Positions 1-8,042 of a stretch of DNA of 64,000 nucleotides are shown piece by piece; the first letter of the stretch is position 1, and each line of letters starts with the position of its first letter. The notes under the pieces were generated by a model, which saw only the letters and a list, made by a program, of their open reading frames with translations, searched no databases and was not told the DNA's origin. Source of the stretch: Alphaproteobacteria bacterium (GTDB taxonomy: Bacteria; Pseudomonadota; Alphaproteobacteria; Caulobacterales; Hyphomonadaceae); the NCBI GenBank assembly GCA_018222605.1, contig JAAEZZ010000007.1, positions 222,522-286,521 of the forward strand, written 5' to 3'. The translations under genes were made by a program, and so were the position numbers.

Positions 1-105
1 GTTCAGGAAAGGTGGAATCCATGTGGCATCCACCACCCGGACATCCGGGGCCGAGATGTTTTCCTTCAGCCATTCGGCGGTTACGAGCGGGTCACCGGAC
101 TCCAT
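1..105 (-). CDS. sseA: 3-mercaptopyruvate sulfurtransferase, N-terminal fragment (runs off window)
   Basis: The first 35 codons of a minus-strand gene are present and the rest lies outside the window. The translation begins MESGDPLVTAEWL and continues to VRVVDATWIPPF. This is the opening of the rhodanese fold in the 3-mercaptopyruvate/thiosulfate sulfurtransferase family, where a 'PLVSTEWL...VRVLDASW' start is typical. Such enzymes move sulfur from 3-mercaptopyruvate to cyanide or thiols in the cytoplasm. The ATG lies 3 nt after the cysteine synthase stop codon, so the two genes probably form a sulfur or cysteine metabolism operon. The catalytic Cys is not visible because of the truncation, so the exact substrate is inferred from the N-terminal match only. 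Confidence 0.75.
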   Translation of the reverse strand, partial: MESGDPLVTAEWLKENISAPDVRVVDATWIPPFLN

Positions 106-108
106 GTC

Positions 109-1113
109 TTATGTCTCCATCCAGGCTGGTACGGGCAGGTCTTTTGATCTCAGGAAATCCGGATTGTACAGCTTGGTCTGGTAGCGGTTTCCATAATCAC
201 ACAATACGGTCACGATGGTGTGGCCGGGGCCGAGGTCTTTGGCCATCTGAACCGCGCCGGCGATGTTCACACCTGCCGAGCCGCCAAGGCAGAGGCCTTC
301 ATGCTGCACCAGGTCAAACAGGATATTAAGGGCTTCGGTATCGGTGCAACGATAGGCGCGGTCCACCTCGATGCCTTCCAGATTTGCCGTGATGCGGCCC
401 TGACCGATGCCTTCCGTGATGGAGGTGCCTTCGGACTTTAGCTCCCCATTTTTGTAATATTCATAGAGGGCTGCGCCGCCGGGATCTGCGATGCCGATCT
501 GAACGGCCTTGTTCTTCTCCTTCAGGGCCATGGAGACCCCCCCTAGCGTGCCACCCGATCCAACGGCGCAGATAAAGGCATCCAGCTTGCCGTCGGTCTG
601 TGCCCAGATTTCCTGGCCTGTGGTCTCGTAGTGAGATTTGCGGTTGGCGGTATTGTCGAACTGGTTGGCCCAGATCGCGCCATTCGGCTCTGACTTTGCC
701 ATGTCTTCCGCCAGGCGGCGGGAGAAGTGCTGGTAATTGTTCGGGTTGGCATAGGGGACGGCGTCCACCTCAATCAGCTCTGCGCCGAGCAGGCGGATGG
801 CGTCTTTCTTTTCTTGGCTCTGCGTCCGCGGCATGACGATCACGACGCGATAGCCAAGCGCTGCGCCGACAAGCGCGAGGCCAATGCCGGTATTTCCGGC
901 GGTGCCCTCAACGATCGTACCGCCGGGCTTCAGCGCGCCGGAGGCCTCGGCATCCCGAACGATGCCGAGAGCAGGACGGTCTTTCACAGACTGGCCGGGA
1001 TTCAGGAACTCGCACTTGCCGAGGATCTCGCAGCCGGTCTCCTCAGAAACCTTGTTGAGCCTGAGCAGGGGCGTATTGCCGATGAGGTCAATGACTGAGC
1101 GATGAAATTTCAT
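109..1113 (-). CDS. cysK: Cysteine synthase A (O-acetylserine sulfhydrylase), PLP-dependent
   Basis: This is a fold-type II PLP enzyme that makes L-cysteine from O-acetylserine and sulfide in the cytoplasm. Near the N-terminus it has IGNTPLLRLN. The PLP lysine is in PGQSVKDRPA, the substrate loop is EGTAGNTGIG, and the phosphate-binding loop is AVGSGGTLGG. The length of about 334 residues fits the CysK family or its slightly longer alphaproteobacterial variants. An in-frame TTG lies upstream at 1152, but the ATG at 1113 gives the standard 'MKFHRSVIDLIGNTP' start and has a purine-rich GGAAAA upstream. It is followed 3 nt downstream by a sulfurtransferase gene, which supports a role in sulfur assimilation. 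A cystathionine beta-synthase-like activity cannot be excluded by eye. Confidence 0.9.
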   Translation of the reverse strand: MKFHRSVIDLIGNTPLLRLNKVSEETGCEILGKCEFLNPGQSVKDRPALGIVRDAEASGALKPGGTIVEGTAGNTGIGLALVGAALGYRVVIVMPRTQSQEKKDAIRLLGAELIEVDAVPYANPNNYQHFSRRLAEDMAKSEPNGAIWANQFDNTANRKSHYETTGQEIWAQTDGKLDAFICAVGSGGTLGGVSMALKEKNKAVQIGIADPGGAALYEYYKNGELKSEGTSITEGIGQGRITANLEGIEVDRAYRCTDTEALNILFDLVQHEGLCLGGSAGVNIAGAVQMAKDLGPGHTIVTVLCDYGNRYQTKLYNPDFLRSKDLPVPAWMET

Positions 1114-1273
1114 CTGTTTTCCGGTCCGATTCTGATCATTCTGTTCCTGCAAAAGCTAGAGCGCCTGACGGCAGAGTACAACCGCCACAGGGGCGCATGC
1201 ACTTGATGTGATCCAGCTGAGCCTGCGCTGCGTAATAAAGATAGCTGATTACGCACGCAAAGAGGTCTCAGTC

Positions 1274-1834
1274 TTGACCAGTCCGGATACTTATACCGCC
1301 TTCATGATGGATCATGTCGCGGGAAATCATTCCGCCGCCTTTGAACTGGCGGGGGATCTGCACGTGATGTTGAGTTCGCAGGGTAGCGAAGCGGCTGCCT
1401 GGTGGGCCGCGATTGGCGGGGCCTTGCTGGAGGAGACCCCTGCTGGGCCACCTGTGCGCAATATGGTGATGGTGCATATGCCGCCAGCACAACGTCACGC
1501 CGAGTCTTCTGCGAAAGACATCATTCGGCAGATAGACGAAGGTCCCAACTGGCGACGGGGCCTAACTGGGGTGCGATATGCGGCCACTGGCACGCGCGGT
1601 GCCCGGCTGATGAAGCTGGATCCCGGCCAGAGCGCGCCCATGCATGGTCATAACGATCTGGAGGCAACTGTTGTTGTCCACGGGCGTTTCTCTGACGGGC
1701 ACGGCACCTACAAGCGTGGTGATATAGTTCTGGGTGAACCAGGCATGCGTCACAAACCACAAGCGGTGGGACATGAGACCTGTGTGTGTCTCGTTGCCCA
1801 GAAACCCGGCGGATTCTGGAGGAATTTCATATGA
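1274..1834 (+). CDS. ChrR-like anti-sigma/cupin protein
   Basis: The protein has an N-terminal helical segment resembling the ChrR anti-sigma domain (TYTAFMMDHVAGNH...DLHVML) and a C-terminal cupin barrel (PGQSAPMHGHNDLEATVVVHG...PGMRHKP). In ChrR the N-terminal zinc site binds a group IV sigma factor and the cupin senses singlet oxygen damage. The usual CxxC half of the zinc site is absent here, and no sigma-factor gene is nearby, so a canonical anti-sigma role is uncertain. The TTG at 1274 was chosen because AAGAGG lies 8 nt upstream and it gives the typical short leader. A GTG at 1208 is an alternative. The last four bases overlap the start of the next gene (ATGA), implying translational coupling. 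Confidence 0.65.
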   Translation: MTSPDTYTAFMMDHVAGNHSAAFELAGDLHVMLSSQGSEAAAWWAAIGGALLEETPAGPPVRNMVMVHMPPAQRHAESSAKDIIRQIDEGPNWRRGLTGVRYAATGTRGARLMKLDPGQSAPMHGHNDLEATVVVHGRFSDGHGTYKRGDIVLGEPGMRHKPQAVGHETCVCLVAQKPGGFWRNFI

Positions 1835-2499
1835 TCACTCGTATCGCAGCAAGCTTGCTGAGTGCCACGATGTTGGCAGGTGTCGCAGAAGCGAAGACCG
1901 AAACGCCTAAATGGAGCCCTCAGGCCGGCGATCTGATCCAGTTTGACGTGCTGAGACAGGGGAAGCCCTTTGGCAGTCACACGGTCAGCTTTGAGCGCGA
2001 TGCAGAGGGACGTCTGATCGCACGCTCTCAGGTGGAACTGAAGGCCGGCCTCGGGCCGATCACGCTGTTTCGCTACAATCTGGACGCCACCGAAGTCTGG
2101 CAGAATGGCGAGCTTGTCTCTTTGGAAGGCCGTGTGAATGATGACGGCGAAAAGGGTCAGGTCGAAGCCGAACGTGAAGGCAAACTGCTGGAGGTCAACG
2201 GCACAGAGTTCCAGGGCGACGTGGACGGCAAGATCCTGCCCTCCAGCCACTGGAATTTTGCCCAGACGCGCGCCAGCGAATTGCTATCCACCGAAGACGG
2301 GGAAATCCTGAAAGTTTCTGTTTCCGATCAAGGCACCGAGACCATCGAGGCGGCAGGTAAGCCGGTTCAGGCGACCAAATATCTGATGGATTCCGATATC
2401 GATGTGACGCTCTGGTACGATGAATCCGGCCGCTGGGTGAAACTGGCATTTACTGCACGCGGGCAGAATATCGAGTATGTTCTTACGAATGCCTATTAA
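1831..2499 (+). CDS. DUF6134-family exported protein
   Basis: This 222-residue protein has a cleavable signal peptide (MITRIAASLLSATMLAGVAEA). The rest is beta-rich: repeated short strands with 'GDLIQFDVLRQGKPFG', 'TLFRYNLDATEVW' and a C-terminal 'VTLWYDESGRWVKLAF'. That pattern matches the DUF6134 group of periplasmic proteins of unknown function. The start codon overlaps the stop codon of the cupin gene (ATGA at 1831-1834), with GGAGG 8-10 nt upstream. The two proteins are therefore probably made together, perhaps as part of an envelope or oxidative-stress response. No catalytic motif is evident. Confidence 0.7.
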   Translation: MITRIAASLLSATMLAGVAEAKTETPKWSPQAGDLIQFDVLRQGKPFGSHTVSFERDAEGRLIARSQVELKAGLGPITLFRYNLDATEVWQNGELVSLEGRVNDDGEKGQVEAEREGKLLEVNGTEFQGDVDGKILPSSHWNFAQTRASELLSTEDGEILKVSVSDQGTETIEAAGKPVQATKYLMDSDIDVTLWYDESGRWVKLAFTARGQNIEYVLTNAY

Positions 2500-2684
2500 G
2501 CATGAGCGCGCTCCGTAGAGCTCTGTAATATAATGGGTTTTACGCAAATTCAGTATCCATGAGCCAGATGCTCATTAATCCGCTCCTTTCAATTTCAAAG
2601 CGGCGGATACTTTCATGTTCATGACCTGCTGATAGCTCCTCTCCATTCGCAATCGTGACAGGATGTGACGGAGCAGGGTGGACG

Positions 2685-5072
2685 ATGACAATTATGGGTT
2701 GGGGCAGCGCCAGTACCGGGCCGATCGTCGGCTTGTCGGGCGACGTAAAATTGAGCGAAAAGCACTCCCATGAGCTGAGCCTTAAACAGCTCGCTTTTGT
2801 GCGACAGCTCACCACCATCATGTTGCTGACCAGCATGATGAATCTGGCGATTGTCCTGTTCTGTTTCCATGATACGTCCGCTCTGAAAAGCTTGCTGATC
2901 TGGGCAGCGGCTGTGTCCGTTGTAAATATCGTGAGCGTTGCAAGGAAACGTTATCTTGAGCGTTCCAAGGCGTCGGCTCGCAAGGCTTTGAGATTTTATG
3001 TCAGGCTGGCGCTTTCTCATGGACTGATCTGGGGCATTGTTCCCTTTCTGGTGATAAACACGTCAGACAATCAGGGCCTGATGGTACTTGGTATACAGCT
3101 GGCTGGAATCATGTTCGCCGGCTCTTTCCTGCAGTCCCGCATTCCGCTGGCCGCCTTTTCTTTCCTGGTGCCCATTGGCCTGGGCTTTGCCGGTACAATG
3201 GTGCTTTCAGGGCATCCTGAGTACCAGTTCGTTGCGGTCTTGTGCGTTGTTTATTCCGGCATTTTGATGCTGGCGGTGCGCTGGTCTCATGAGCAATTCA
3301 TCGAGCAGCATTTGAGCGCAGCCGCCGTGAAAGAGCAGTCGCAGGTCATTTCCCTGCTTCTTCGCGATTTTGAGGAAAGTACGTCAGACTGGCTGTGGCA
3401 AACCAATGCTGATGGCGTTCTGATGGAAATTCCGCTCGCTGTGGAAGGCGCCGAGCATGAGAACCACAATGTCATGATTGGCAACAAGCTGGTCTCTCTG
3501 TTTCACCGGGATGAACCTTCCCGGGTTCTGGAAACCAGCCTGATGCGCAAGGAAAGTTTCCGCGACCTGGTTATGAAGGTGGAGAATGACGGAGATGACC
3601 GCTGGTGGTCTCTCACGGGCAAGCCGATCTATGAGGACGGCCTCTTCAAGGGCTTTCGCGGAGTCGCCAAGGACATCACTCAGTCCAAGGAAATTGAAGA
3701 CCGCATCGCCTACATGGCTCATTATGATGGCCTGACCGGACTGCCCAACCGGGTGAGCATGCAGGAGCAGCTTGAAAAGGCCATGCGCAAGCCTTTGACG
3801 TCGCAGATGACGCGCGCGCTTGTCTGGCTGGACCTCGACAATTTCAAATGGGTGAACGACACCCTCGGCCACCCGGCCGGTGATGAGCTGTTGCAACATG
3901 TGGCGGCCCGCCTTCAGGAAGTCTGCGATGAGCGCGATGTTGTCGCGCGGATCAGCGGCGACGAGTTTGCGCTGATCGTGGAACGCCCGGCAGATGGCCA
4001 GCTTGAAACCTTCCTGGACAAGCTGACCGACTGTCTGAGTGAGCCTTATGATTTGTGGGGCTCCACCGCGAATTGTTCAGCTTCCGTCGGCGTTCGTCTG
4101 TTCGATAGCGAGATGACGGATTCCCGGGTCATTCTGAAGCATGCTGACCTCGCGCTTTATCAGGCCAAGAAAGTAGGCAAGGCCAATTGGTGCATGTTCA
4201 CGCAGGAGCTGGACGACCGTGCGCGGGCGCGGCTTCAGGTCGAGTCTGACTTGCATCACGCCGTAAACGAGAATGAGTTCAAGGTTTACTTCCAGCCGCA
4301 AGTTAATGCGTATACGCATCAAATTGTCGGGTGCGAGACGCTGGTGCGCTGGCAGCACCCGACGCGCGGCCTGGTTTATCCGGGTGAGTTCATCGAGCAT
4401 GCCGAAGACAATGGCCTGATCACGCGGATCGGTGATTGGGTTCTGCGCGCTGCCCTGTCAGAAGCCCGCAAACTGCCAGAGCATATTCGCATCTCTGTAA
4501 ATATCTCTCCGGTCCAGATCCATTCGGCGAATTTAATCCCGACCATTGTGCACGCCATCGCGGCCAACAATATTGACCCGAGTCGTCTCGAACTTGAGAT
4601 CACCGAAAATGTGCTGATGTCGGATACCGAGTTCACGCTTCAGCGCCTGCACCAGTTGAAGGAAATCGGCATTCGCATCGCTCTCGACGATTTCGGGACG
4701 GGCTATTCCTCCCTGTCATATCTGCGCCGCTTCCCGTTCGACCGTATCAAGATCGACAAGAGCTTTGTACGCGATATCGAGACTCGCTCTGACAGCCGAT
4801 CCATCGCTGTTGCGACGCTGTCACTGGCCAAGTCGCTTGGCATGCGTTGTACCGCAGAGGGCGTGGAGACGCGCTATCAGGCAGACTTCCTGCGCGATTG
4901 TGGTTGCGATGAACTTCAGGGCTTCTTCATCAGCCGGGCGCAGCCTCTTGAGAAGCTGCAACACATGATCGAGCTGAAGAAGGTTCAGGAGAAGGTCACC
5001 CTGATCCAGGACCCGCGCGACTTCATGTATCGCCGCGCCTCTGAAATGCAGAATGCCGAAAGAGCCAGCTGA
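2685..5072 (+). CDS. Membrane-anchored GGDEF/EAL c-di-GMP signalling protein with PAS domain
   Basis: The N-terminal part (about residues 40-200) holds five or six hydrophobic segments and no known ligand-binding motif. A PAS/PAC-like region follows (DWLWQTNADGVLME...FRGVAKDITQSKEIEDR). Then comes a GGDEF domain with the signature written SGDEF near residue 424, and an EAL domain whose signature reads ETLVRW near residue 551. The EAL downstream motif DDFGTGYSSLSYL and K/D residues (DRIKIDKSFV) are intact, so phosphodiesterase activity is likely. The S in SGDEF may still allow cyclase activity. Start choice: ATG at 2685 after AGGGTGG, with a GTG at 2655 as the alternative. A Rho-independent terminator follows the gene. 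Confidence 0.85.
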   Translation: MTIMGWGSASTGPIVGLSGDVKLSEKHSHELSLKQLAFVRQLTTIMLLTSMMNLAIVLFCFHDTSALKSLLIWAAAVSVVNIVSVARKRYLERSKASARKALRFYVRLALSHGLIWGIVPFLVINTSDNQGLMVLGIQLAGIMFAGSFLQSRIPLAAFSFLVPIGLGFAGTMVLSGHPEYQFVAVLCVVYSGILMLAVRWSHEQFIEQHLSAAAVKEQSQVISLLLRDFEESTSDWLWQTNADGVLMEIPLAVEGAEHENHNVMIGNKLVSLFHRDEPSRVLETSLMRKESFRDLVMKVENDGDDRWWSLTGKPIYEDGLFKGFRGVAKDITQSKEIEDRIAYMAHYDGLTGLPNRVSMQEQLEKAMRKPLTSQMTRALVWLDLDNFKWVNDTLGHPAGDELLQHVAARLQEVCDERDVVARISGDEFALIVERPADGQLETFLDKLTDCLSEPYDLWGSTANCSASVGVRLFDSEMTDSRVILKHADLALYQAKKVGKANWCMFTQELDDRARARLQVESDLHHAVNENEFKVYFQPQVNAYTHQIVGCETLVRWQHPTRGLVYPGEFIEHAEDNGLITRIGDWVLRAALSEARKLPEHIRISVNISPVQIHSANLIPTIVHAIAANNIDPSRLELEITENVLMSDTEFTLQRLHQLKEIGIRIALDDFGTGYSSLSYLRRFPFDRIKIDKSFVRDIETRSDSRSIAVATLSLAKSLGMRCTAEGVETRYQADFLRDCGCDELQGFFISRAQPLEKLQHMIELKKVQEKVTLIQDPRDFMYRRASEMQNAERAS

Positions 5073-5100
5073 TCACCTGGCGGTTGTTCAGGGAATAGGC

Positions 5101-5128
5101 GAGGGGAGCCAAAGGCCCCCCTCTTTTT
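5101..5128 (+). terminator. Rho-independent terminator after the GGDEF/EAL gene
   Basis: A GC-rich stem of about 10 bp with one mismatch closes on an AAA loop and is followed by TTTTT on the plus strand. It sits 29 nt after the stop codon of the GGDEF/EAL gene and just before the convergent end of the AsmA gene. Confidence 0.75.
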
Positions 5129-5141
5129 GTATCCGGGTAAC

Positions 5142-7670
5142 TCAGTCTTCCTTGGGCTTGCGGCCAAATAGATTGCCAATCGCTTCAATCGCCTTGTCTT
5201 CGTCGCTTTTCTGGTCGGCCTCGTTCGTGTCTGCATCGTCCTTGTTCTGAATACCGAGCAGACCGTTGATGACATCCTCCGTACCATTGGAAGACGTGTC
5301 GGGAGAGTTGTCTTCTCCCCCGAGCCGCTTTGTCAGCTCGTCACGCAGGCGATTGCCAAGCTCTGCTTCCAGCGCAGACTGCACACCGCTGAGGTCAGGA
5401 GACACCTTCACATTGGTCCAGCTGCCGGACACGCGGATCGGCACCGGAATGCCGTTCAGCTGGACGACGCTGCCATCTCCCTTGCCGCTTTTGTCGATGC
5501 TGGTCGCCAGGCGCAGGTCAAGGGCCTGACCGCCCAGATTGATCGTGCCCGTGCCGTCCACGCCCAGAACCGGGTTCAGCAATTTCATGACATCCACATT
5601 GGCCACCCCGTTGTTGATGGTCAGGATGGTGTCGAAATTGGTGAAGTCCGTTTCAGCGCTGGGGGAAACGGCAGAGCTGAGGTCCAGCCCCGCCAGGCCA
5701 CCGCTGGACAGCGCGCTCTTCAGGGAAGATGCCGTGCGCACCAGTTGGGCCACATTGATGCCCTTCAGGGCGCCGTCTTCAAGGTTTGCCGAGACCTTGC
5801 CGTCGAGGGCATTCATGATCTCGTCGATTGAGGCGCCGGACGCGCTGGCATCGAGAGACAGTTCCCCCCTGCCGGTCAGTCGGTCAAAGCTGGCCAGTGT
5901 ACCCAGCATTTCCGAGATCACGACGCTGTTGCCGGTCATGTCGAGGGCGACACTTGGTTTTGCCTGACGGGCATCAACAACCATTTTGCCGGCCCAGTTG
6001 CCGCCGAATGCCCCGAATTTCGAAAGATCCGCGGTGAGCTCACCGTCCAGCAGCTTGGCGACGAGCGCGGCGTCGGTCAGCCTGACCTGGCCAATCGTCA
6101 GCGTGTTTGCGTGGATGTTCAGATCCGCGTTCACGCTTTTCAGGCCGGCCAGATCGAGGGGCTCCTTGCTCCATCCCGTGGTGGCTGGCTTGTCCTCGGC
6201 GGCGGTGTCTTCACTGCCAAGAAATGGCGTCAGATCCAGTGCGCCCATGTCGAGATTGCCTGTCAGGCGGGGTTTCTCACCGGACAGGTCTACGCCCGCT
6301 GTGCCAGTTGCTGTGATGTCGTCCAGCGTGAAGTTCAGCTTGTTGACGGTCAGCGCCTGAAACGTGCCGGAGATATCGCCCTTGGTGCTGAAGCGCTGCA
6401 GCGTCTCGCCGGGCGGCAGCTCCATCTCAGCTGCTTTGAACAGGTCGCGCAGCTTGTTGCTCTTGGCATCTATGTTGCCATCAATGCGGCCATTCCCTGA
6501 CAGGGAGACGTCGCCATAATAGGTCGCGTTCAGCAGCTCTCCGCTATGGTCGGCGCTGATGTTTGACAGGACCAGCGCATCGACGGGGCCCTTGATCTTG
6601 CTGGTCACCTTGACCTTCTCAAGCGCCGAGCTCGCCGGGATGTCGAGGCCCAGCTGGCGAGTCAGCTCACCGGCTTGCGGGCTGTCCACGGAAAGCTGGC
6701 CGTCCAGGCTCATTGGGTCACCGAGCGTCACTTTCCCAGTGTAGTTCGCCATCAATACATCACTTTTGACGCCCATCTGCTCAAAGTCGATGACCAGCGC
6801 GGAGAGCGGGCCGGAGACTTTCGCCACGATATTCGCTGTGCCAAGCGCTTCGACATTCACAGGCGGCGTGATCCCCGTGAAGGCGATGAGCCCGGGCAGG
6901 TTGTCGGAAGAGAATCGCAGCCCCCCATCGACATTGCCCTCGTCGCCCAGCTGCAGCGTGCCCTGGAAGGAGATATTTCCCATATCTGCCATCTCGAACA
7001 TTAGCAGGGCTTCCGCCGGAGCGTTCGTCAGCAGCGAGTCGGGCGAATCAAGTTCGAGGCTGAGGTCAAAGGCGTGGTTCTGGAACTTGCCGTCAGCTTC
7101 TGCGGAGAGGGGCTGGTCCATGTCGCGCAGGCTGGCCTGAAGATTGAAGTCCTTCAGCTCATAGGTCTTGCCGGTCGAATCGTCCTGATAGGTCAGGGAG
7201 GCGTTCTGCAGGCGGGCCTGGCCGATACTGGCCTTTACACTGCCGCTGCCTTCAGAGTCGGTGGCGTTTTCCTCGGATTTGCCAGCGCCGAACTGCCAGT
7301 TGGTTTCGCCATCCGCGCGCTTTTGCAGGAAGACATCGGCGTCAACAAAGGCAATTTCCTGCACATCCACTTTACCGGACAGCAGGGGCAGCCATTTGAC
7401 CGACCCGCGCAGTTCGCCCGCCTTGATCATGTTGTCGCGAGCGAATCCTTCAGGGTTCGCAACGGTTACACCATCAATGCTGGCCGAGATACGTGGGAAG
7501 ACTGAGATCGAGACATCGCCTGTCAGTTCCACATCCCGATTCAGGGCATTGGTCGCGGCGCTTTCAATACGGGTCTTGTAGACCGATTTCGGGATAAAGA
7601 AGGGCACTGTCAGCGCAGCAATCACCAGCACGGCCAGCACAGCGCCACAGATAAGAAGAATGCGTTTCAT
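5142..7670 (-). CDS. AsmA-family protein
   Basis: This 842-residue protein starts with one N-terminal membrane anchor (RILLICGAVLAVLVIAAL). The AsmA signature follows, with 'VYKTRIESAATNALNRDVELTGDVSISVFPRISASIDGVTVANPEGF' spread over residues 30-80. The remainder is long repetitive beta-strand sequence with the conserved C-terminal AsmA-like block (NLEDGALKGINVAQLVR, then VDGTGTINLGGQALDLRL). AsmA-like proteins act in the inner membrane/periplasm in outer-membrane assembly and lipid transport between membranes. The last 60 residues are acidic and low-complexity (RLGGEDNSPDTSSN, DDADTNEADQKSDEDK). The gene is transcribed away from the tRNA-Asp gene and appears to be a single-gene unit. Confidence 0.88.
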   Translation of the reverse strand: MKRILLICGAVLAVLVIAALTVPFFIPKSVYKTRIESAATNALNRDVELTGDVSISVFPRISASIDGVTVANPEGFARDNMIKAGELRGSVKWLPLLSGKVDVQEIAFVDADVFLQKRADGETNWQFGAGKSEENATDSEGSGSVKASIGQARLQNASLTYQDDSTGKTYELKDFNLQASLRDMDQPLSAEADGKFQNHAFDLSLELDSPDSLLTNAPAEALLMFEMADMGNISFQGTLQLGDEGNVDGGLRFSSDNLPGLIAFTGITPPVNVEALGTANIVAKVSGPLSALVIDFEQMGVKSDVLMANYTGKVTLGDPMSLDGQLSVDSPQAGELTRQLGLDIPASSALEKVKVTSKIKGPVDALVLSNISADHSGELLNATYYGDVSLSGNGRIDGNIDAKSNKLRDLFKAAEMELPPGETLQRFSTKGDISGTFQALTVNKLNFTLDDITATGTAGVDLSGEKPRLTGNLDMGALDLTPFLGSEDTAAEDKPATTGWSKEPLDLAGLKSVNADLNIHANTLTIGQVRLTDAALVAKLLDGELTADLSKFGAFGGNWAGKMVVDARQAKPSVALDMTGNSVVISEMLGTLASFDRLTGRGELSLDASASGASIDEIMNALDGKVSANLEDGALKGINVAQLVRTASSLKSALSSGGLAGLDLSSAVSPSAETDFTNFDTILTINNGVANVDVMKLLNPVLGVDGTGTINLGGQALDLRLATSIDKSGKGDGSVVQLNGIPVPIRVSGSWTNVKVSPDLSGVQSALEAELGNRLRDELTKRLGGEDNSPDTSSNGTEDVINGLLGIQNKDDADTNEADQKSDEDKAIEAIGNLFGRKPKED

Positions 7671-7831
7671 GAATCGGGTCTCTCAGGCTTTTCAGCGGTA
7701 TAATGGCCGACAATGTGTCGAGGGAATGACTGAAAATGCAGTATAATACATTTTGCGTGAACTTCCGTGCTTGACCGGGCATCCTGCCTTGATTAGAGAG
7801 ACCGCTCGCCGCCAAGCGGTGCCAGAAATGC

Positions 7832-7908
7832 GCGGGTGTAGCTCAGTCGGTTAGAGTGCCGGCCTGTCACGCCGGAGGTCGCGGGTTCGAGCCCCGTCAC
7901 TCGCGCCA
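7832..7908 (+). tRNA. tRNA-Asp (anticodon GTC)
   Basis: The 77-nt sequence folds into a complete cloverleaf. The acceptor stem GCGGGTG pairs with CACTCGC with one G-U pair, the D-arm begins GCTCAGTCGGTTAGAG, and the anticodon loop CTGTCAC carries GTC. The T-arm is GCGGGTTCGAGCCCCG, and the CCA end is encoded. An integrase gene starts about 135 nt downstream in the same direction, so the 3' half of this tRNA is the probable attachment site of the mobile element. Confidence 0.95.
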
Positions 7909-8001
7909 TTTCTCTCGAAATGGTTTCCGTGTAAAGCATTGAAGTTAAACGATATTTTTGATCTCGTTTGCTTCGCTTTGCATAAAATGGCCGGAATCTG
8001 T

Positions 8002-8030
8002 GGACCAAAATGGGACCAGATTGTGGACCA
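8002..8030 (+). repeat. Three iterated GGACCA motifs upstream of the integrase
   Basis: The hexamer GGACCA occurs at 8002-8007, 8013-8018 and 8025-8030, spaced 11-12 bp apart, i.e. about one helical turn, between the tRNA-Asp and the integrase start. Regularly phased repeats beside a tRNA-targeting tyrosine integrase could be arm-type integrase sites or an excisionase operator. This is an inference from position and spacing only. Confidence 0.45.
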
Positions 8031-8042
8031 ATGGTCGGCGTC

